64,000 nucleotides of DNA from Candolleomyces eurysporus (Eukaryota; Basidiomycota; Agaricomycetes; Agaricales; Psathyrellaceae), in NCBI GenBank assembly GCA_027579435.1, contig JANBPK010000036.1:1-64000 (forward strand), read 5' to 3'. Positions 59,040 through 64,000 of this stretch are shown piece after piece (position 1 is the stretch's first letter; the number at the start of each line of letters is the position of its first letter). The notes under the pieces were generated by a model. It saw nothing but the letters and a program-made list of their open reading frames with translations, had not been told where the DNA came from and did no database searches. A program made the translations under genes and the position numbers.

Positions 59040-59460
59040 AATACTTACTCTGTCTCCTCGGGATGAGTTACGAGCCTGACATGAGAAACGTTGTTCTCCT
59101 CCAGCCGCTTTAAGCCATCCACAACACCATTGAGTCCATCTGGTGAAACTTCAACTTTATTTGGCTAATCATGAGGTCACAAATCTAGATGAACAATTAT
59201 TCTACTGGACATCAACAAGAAAAACTCCCCTTTATGTCTCCACGCTCCAAACCCTTGAGTATGTTCCCGTAAATCCACGAAATAGCTCAGCAAGGTGCGG
59301 TAGCTCCTTCATCTCCACAATAGAGGTCACGAAATCACCCTGCGCCTCTGCCTTGGCCATAAAGCTTCAGCCGCAAAGAGCAGGAGACCGAGCTGTCCAC
59401 CAGGAGCCAGCCCAGCGTTCTGATTCCCCTCGTGACAATGTGTACTTGCTTGATTTCATC
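59040..59460 (-). pseudogene. relic of an MDR gene (3' exons, antisense to the array)
   Basis: On the minus strand, 59165-59045 reads PNKVEVSPDGLNGVVDGLKRLEENNVSHVRLVTHPEE, clearly the last MDR exon. Upstream, about 59460-59260 gives LAPGGQLG, then in another frame FMAKAEAQGDFVTSIVEMKELPHLAELF, the counterpart of APGGRIAVVL...VKAKAEAQNKT. A frameshift and a stop separate the pieces, and the GGSSSVG half is missing. The sequence is not closest to MDR-A/B/C, suggesting an older lineage. Confidence 0.7.
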
Positions 59461-59469
59461 TCCCCTACA

Positions 59470-61394
59470 TTGTGATGACGAGAAGCAACTACGTCAGCTC
59501 GTGGTGCGCTTCCAGGTCGCATTTACCCACGCCTTTCCATCCTTCAAACACGGCAATGCCGTTGCTTGCTTTTTCTCATTCAACCCAATCTCACGCGGTC
59601 CTCAGCGTTTCTGAATTCAACGTGAATGATGAGCATATACCTCATCTTACATCTCGAAGGAGCCACCACGTAGTGGTTGCACGTTTCTTGGGGGCGTATC
59701 ACGCAGATTCTGATTTACCTCTCAGAATCAATGACTGGTTATAGGCGTAGAGGTATACCCTCGACTTCATTTTATAGGTCGTTGCAGCTGATTTTGGATT
59801 GGCTAATTGGGTGAGTCGATCACCCTATCCTTCATCACACTATTGCTCGTAAGCACTGACAGACCATGGCAGGGATCCGCCGTACCACCTTGTTGAGCTA
59901 AGGATCTCTACTCTTCCACTCGCGCTGCAAGGACGAGTGCTTGACAATCCTTTCTGTGCTCTTAATGTCACCTGAAAAGCTATCCATTAGCTGTATGATC
60001 CGATCGCAGCAGTGTTTGGACGTCGAGCCCTTCTTTAAGTGGCAACTCGTGATAGTCAAGGCCTCCATGGTAGTGGCGCCGCTATAGGGCCATATTTATG
60101 GTCACACTGACAAGCCCTACCTTTCTATTGGCCTGCGGAGTCCTTTGGTGAACATTGGTCATCTCTGTGATCGTGGCGACGTTGCCGTTATACCGCAAAG
60201 GCAGGATATACCGCACGTGTCTCTCGCTCCGAAGTCCGCCTGGTCCCTTGTTGGTATCGGCTCAAACGCTATTCCGATGCCTCTTGTGTGCCAGGCAGAG
60301 ATGGAGGACCATTTCGAGTACCATTTCGAGTACCCACCTTTGTTTCTCAAACAGAGCTATTCAGTCGCTCTTTTCCTGCCGTCTTTTCAGCAACAGGAAT
60401 ATGCAATCATTAGCGGTGTTCTGAACCTTCCATGGAGTAAAGCGGCTGGTGGGGTACTCGCGCNGGGGGGAACATTGTAGTACGCCTTTCACTCATAGCT
60501 TTCCTGTGGTTGACGGATCCCTTAGCTTTGTGTTGTGTACAGGCGATATGCTCTTCCTTTCATTTTAGGGAAGATATCTATTCTGTCATTCCCCCAGATT
60601 CAGGGCGAAGAACTTGAAAACGCCGATTTCTTCGGGACATACCCTCTCGTCCATGATGTAAGATGTGAGTTCTGACCGTTCGAACCATGATATGTGTGAT
60701 ACACCCTGGCGATCCTTTCAGATTTTCCCCGGATTAGCTGGTTATAAATGGAAATTTAAGCCAGGACATCGTCGATCCCTTCTCCGCCGCTTTATCGAAA
60801 TTTAATGGAAAATGAGCGCGCAGATTGCATTTCACCGCTCAAAGGCGAGAACTGAAGCGTTCCTTCACCGATGGGAATGTACGGCTTTCCTTCTATTTCT
60901 ATCTCGTCGAGCTGAAGTACAGCGCCCCAGCACTCCCAACTCCATATCTCGGGAGCTTTGTTCCCTCCAAACCGTGTCATTCGGAAGTACAAGATATGGA
61001 ACACAATCAGGTGCGTCAGCGATATGCCTTGATTCCAATGTGATCATTGTCATTAACGTAAAGAGTGGAATTGACGGAGGGTTCTTGGTCGTAAATATCC
61101 GACTTTTATACCTTCCATTGATATCTTGGTTTGAGGTCACGTTCTCAGGCCGTGCCGCTCCTCAGGTGGTCCTTCCTATTTCCCATTCGCGTGTTAGTAA
61201 GGAGTCTTCTCGAATTGTTTCGGTCAGGATGAGGGCATACCTTCCAAATGCTACATCGTTGGTGCCGTAGTTACTCATGCCGGAGAAGTTGGAGAAGGGG
61301 TGACCCGGCAACCCGTCTAGGTACTTGCCAATCAGGGCCAAAGGTTTAAAAGGACTGGTGTGATTTGGGTCTCTTGTAACTTCAAGCTATCACC
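59470..61394. repeat. P450 array upstream block, copy 3, with P450 debris
   Basis: Counterpart of 53830-55812. It contains the same TGATCGTGGCGACGTTGCCG segment at about 60170, an in-frame duplication of CATTTCGAGTACC at 60310-60335, an N at about 60463, and the PERF-like P450 relic. It ends with the P450-5 promoter. Confidence 0.65.
60705..60815 (+). pseudogene. P450 exon relic (PERF region), second copy
   Basis: Reads DPFRFSPD, then a stop, then LVINGNLSQDIVDPFSAALSKFN. It aligns with 55111-55205 and with the DPxxFxPERF exon of the intact P450s. The stop codon falls where the conserved Arg should be. Confidence 0.6.
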
Positions 61395-63541
61395 ATGGTT
61401 GACCTGCGCGAATACCCATGGACTGTTACTCTGACTTTGCTTTTTATCCATCTCATCGTGCGACGGATTTGGGTTGCTAAGCGTAGCGCCCACCTGCCTC
61501 TGCCTCCTGGCCCAAAGGGCCGTCCAGTCGTTGGGAATCTCTCCGATGTTGCTGTAGCGGAACGTGCTGCTAACCACTATTCAAATCTTGCCAACCAGTA
61601 CGGTAAGAGCGCCCACATCTCTCATGCTCCCTTTCCAACTTCTGTCTGGCAGGCGATCTCGTTTATCTCGAATCCCTTGGAACAAAAATACTTCTTGTAT
61701 CGTCGCTCAAAAGGGCTCTCGACCTATTCGAACGAAGGTCAACTATCTACTCAGACCGGCCCCATTTTCCCATGCTATCTGGAGAGTAAGCCAAATCATT
61801 CTTTAGACTTGAGATGATTACCTACTTATGTACCTTACAGAATGGGATACGACGCCTATTTTAGCATGATGCACTACAACTCTATGTGGAGGAAGCAACG
61901 ACGTGAATTTCATCTCCACTTCAACCCGACCGTAGTCAACCGCTACCACCCAGTAATGTTGGACGAAAGGATCACCTTTCTGAAAGATATATTGTCCAAC
62001 CCTAGTGGCTATAGAGAACGCAGTAAAAGGTGAGTAAAATCATTCGATTTGCGCTCAGTACACTAATCGTCATATCAAAGCTACTTCACAGGTGTTATAA
62101 TCAGGACGATATACGGCATCAAGCCCAAGGGTAACGATGACCCTCTGATCACACAGCCCAATGAAACTACTACGGGGTTCAGCATTGCCGGTCGAACAGG
62201 ATCGTTTTTCGTTGACTTGATACCCGCACTCACGTACGTCCCGGATTGGATGCCAGGCACCGGCTGGAAGAAAATCGCGAAGTACTATCGGGACATGTCG
62301 TTTACGTCGAGAACTACGCCTTTCAAGCTCGTTCAAAACTTAATGGTGAGTAAATCTCTCTTTACCGGTGGCCTTGTGCGGATNAAAAAACTGAGAGATT
62401 CGACATAGGAACAAGAAACTGCTACGCCATGCGTAGTTAGCCGCATGATCGAGAAACTACCAGATGAGAGCGATCCGAATTATACAGAAGCGTATACCAT
62501 CGCTCAAGATACTTCCGCTGTAGCTTATGTCGGTACGTCTAAATACGTGTGTCTCGCATGAGTCTCTGCTTATCCGCAGCTGTACTAGCCGGATCTGATA
62601 CAGTTATGGAAGCCCATTTTTGGAATTTGTCCGTGTACTGACTCCAAGTTTCAGAGTTTTGGCGGGGGTATGACCTTCTTCCTTATGCTGGCGATGCATC
62701 CTGAGGTCCAGAAGCGCGCGCAGAAAGAGATCGATGAGGTCGTGGGCTTCGGACGACTTCCCGACTTCAGCGACAAGCCCCAGCTAATCTACCTGGATGC
62801 GCTGCTCAAGGAAATCTTTCGATGGCACCAGACACTTCCACTAGGTATCTTCTAATATTTGTGGACGTGCATGCTCTCTTGCTGACTGGAGGGCGTATCG
62901 ACCTTTAGGCGTTCCTCATGCGACATCCGAAGACGACGTGTACGACGGATATTTCATTCCGAAGGGGACCGTAGTTATCGGTAACGCGTTGTATGTTTCT
63001 TCTGTCGTCTCCTTCCACTTACACAGAAAGCAAACTGAGGCTGCCTATTTCCCAGACATATCCTCCATGACCCGGAGCTTTACCCTGATCCTTACAAATT
63101 CAATCCCGACCGGTTCATCAAGGACGGTAAAATCAACAAAGAAGTTGCCAATCCGTATTCTGCTGCATTTGGGTTTGGGAGACGGTGAGCGCTAACAGAC
63201 ATCGACGTTCGAGCAGTTCTGCTAATCTGCTCTTTTGTATAGAATTTGTCCGGGCCGCCACATGAGCTTGGACTCGCTCTACGCGGTGATCTCAGCGATG
63301 TTGGCCATTTTCGACATATCCCCTCCCAAGGACGCCAACGGTAACCCGAAACCCTTGAAACCTATTTACAGTGATGGGCTTTTGAGGTACGCACTCTTCA
63401 TCGCTTTGGCATCGACGTAGGACTGATGTCAACTGGTCACGCCCTTTGAACAGCCATCCAGACCCATTTGAACTAGTTATCCAGCCTCGGTCTGACCGCC
63501 ACAAGCAATTCCTCGAGACTCTCACCGCTTCCGATGCCTAA
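61395..63541 (+). CDS. cytochrome P450 monooxygenase (P450-5)
   Basis: Third of the tandem array. The start MVDLREYPWTVTLT at 61395 is followed by an anchor and PLPPGPKGRPVVGNLSD. Motifs are SDRPHFPMLSGE, MWRKQRREFHLHF, GIKPKGNDDPLI and FFVDLIPALTYVPDWMPG. The I-helix AGSDT is in a 14-nt exon (62589-62602; an alternative CAG acceptor at 62577-62579 would extend it to 23 nt). Then come LKEIFRWHQ (ExxR), DPYKFNPDRFIKDG and AFGFGRR/ICPGRHMSL with the heme Cys after an intron. The last exon HPDPFELVIQPRSDRHKQFLETL ends at 63539-63541. An N at about 62384 lies in an intron. It is very similar to P450-4, so the duplication is recent or kept alike by conversion. Apparently functional. Confidence 0.88.
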
Positions 63542-64000
63542 GGGCGTGCTACCAGTAGAAATCTGCTCAGATTTTCTTTTCCTTCTATATGTAATGATTC
63601 CTTCTACTTTGTTTTGACCTATGCAAACTCTGCCTGTCTCTCTTAAATAAATTCCGAATCGAGGTATCGCTACGTGTGCCACTGAAGTCGTGGACTCTAA
63701 TATTTCTTTACCTTCAATGTAAGGCAATTCATTAAAATTCTCGTCGCTTCCAGCGCTTGAACTGTTCCGAGAGGCTTAAACTCTACAATGTTTTTATTAT
63801 CTCTGTACGTACAGTACTCTTGCTCTGTCCGCTTCTGCTTCGCTTTCGTTCACAAAGCCCTCGTCTATAAAGCCCGTTACCAGTGTTGAGATGCAAGTAG
63901 CTCGGAAACCTTCACGACAAGCTTATCTCGGCTTTCGAGACGTGCCACAAAGTAAGCCTTGGCCTGCCGCCAGACCGGTTTTTTTTTAAATCATCCCACT
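63542..64000. other. P450-5 3' flank
   Basis: 63660-63720 is the third copy of the flank found after P450-3 and P450-4 (GAGGTATCGCTACGTGTGCC, CTTTACCTTCAATGTA). Beyond 63720 no gene is seen. Confidence 0.4.

Noticed and set aside
1..64000. tRNA or rRNA genes
   Set aside because: I saw no cloverleaf with B-box-like GGTTCGAATCC in good context nor rRNA-like sequence; a covariance search would be needed to exclude tRNAs.

Overview
The window reads as nuclear DNA of a homobasidiomycete (Agaricomycetes). Genes are split by many 50-70 nt GT-AG introns, the base composition is balanced, and several families are typical of mushrooms: multicopy P450s, PF04082-type Zn2Cys6 regulators, a BTB/POZ protein and a 7-TM protein. 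Single N bases beside homopolymers suggest a draft assembly.

Layout. 1-466 (minus): 5' part of an unlisted gene for a secreted protein built from 9-residue repeats, with three helically phased E-boxes upstream. 2.1-3.9 kb: a decayed pentafunctional AROM relic. 5.2-7.0 kb: a 7-TM membrane protein. 8.1-15.9 kb: a divergent pair, P450-1 (minus) and regulator TF1 (plus). 17.1-21.0 kb: a third, more diverged regulator, TF2. 21.1-32.2 kb: three tandem units, each an enoyl-reductase-like MDR gene (plus) converging on a P450 (minus). All three MDR genes look intact, but only the last P450 does. 33.9-36.4 kb: a WD40/DUF2415-like protein. 37.2-38.6 kb: mitochondrial-type adrenodoxin reductase (ARH1). 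39.0-45.8 kb: TF3 (minus) and P450-2 (plus), an inverted copy of the TF1/P450-1 pair. 46.1-47.3 kb: an MDR relic and a phi-like glutathione S-transferase. 49.6-63.5 kb: a tandem array of three P450s (P450-3, -4, -5), each preceded by a related 1.2 kb block, with a BTB/POZ gene and another MDR relic between them.

How it may fit together. The repeated association of P450s, MDR reductases, zinc-cluster regulators and a GST, with ARH1 (an electron-transfer flavoprotein) nearby, resembles a specialised-metabolism or detoxification locus that has grown by local duplication, inversion and decay. I find no backbone enzyme (polyketide, peptide or terpene synthase), so a complete pathway is not shown. 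Two structural oddities recur. The zinc-cluster domain of all three regulators is completed by a 6-nt microexon, and the oxygen-binding I-helix motif of all six apparently intact P450s sits in a 14-nt microexon. Standard gene finders are likely to miss both.
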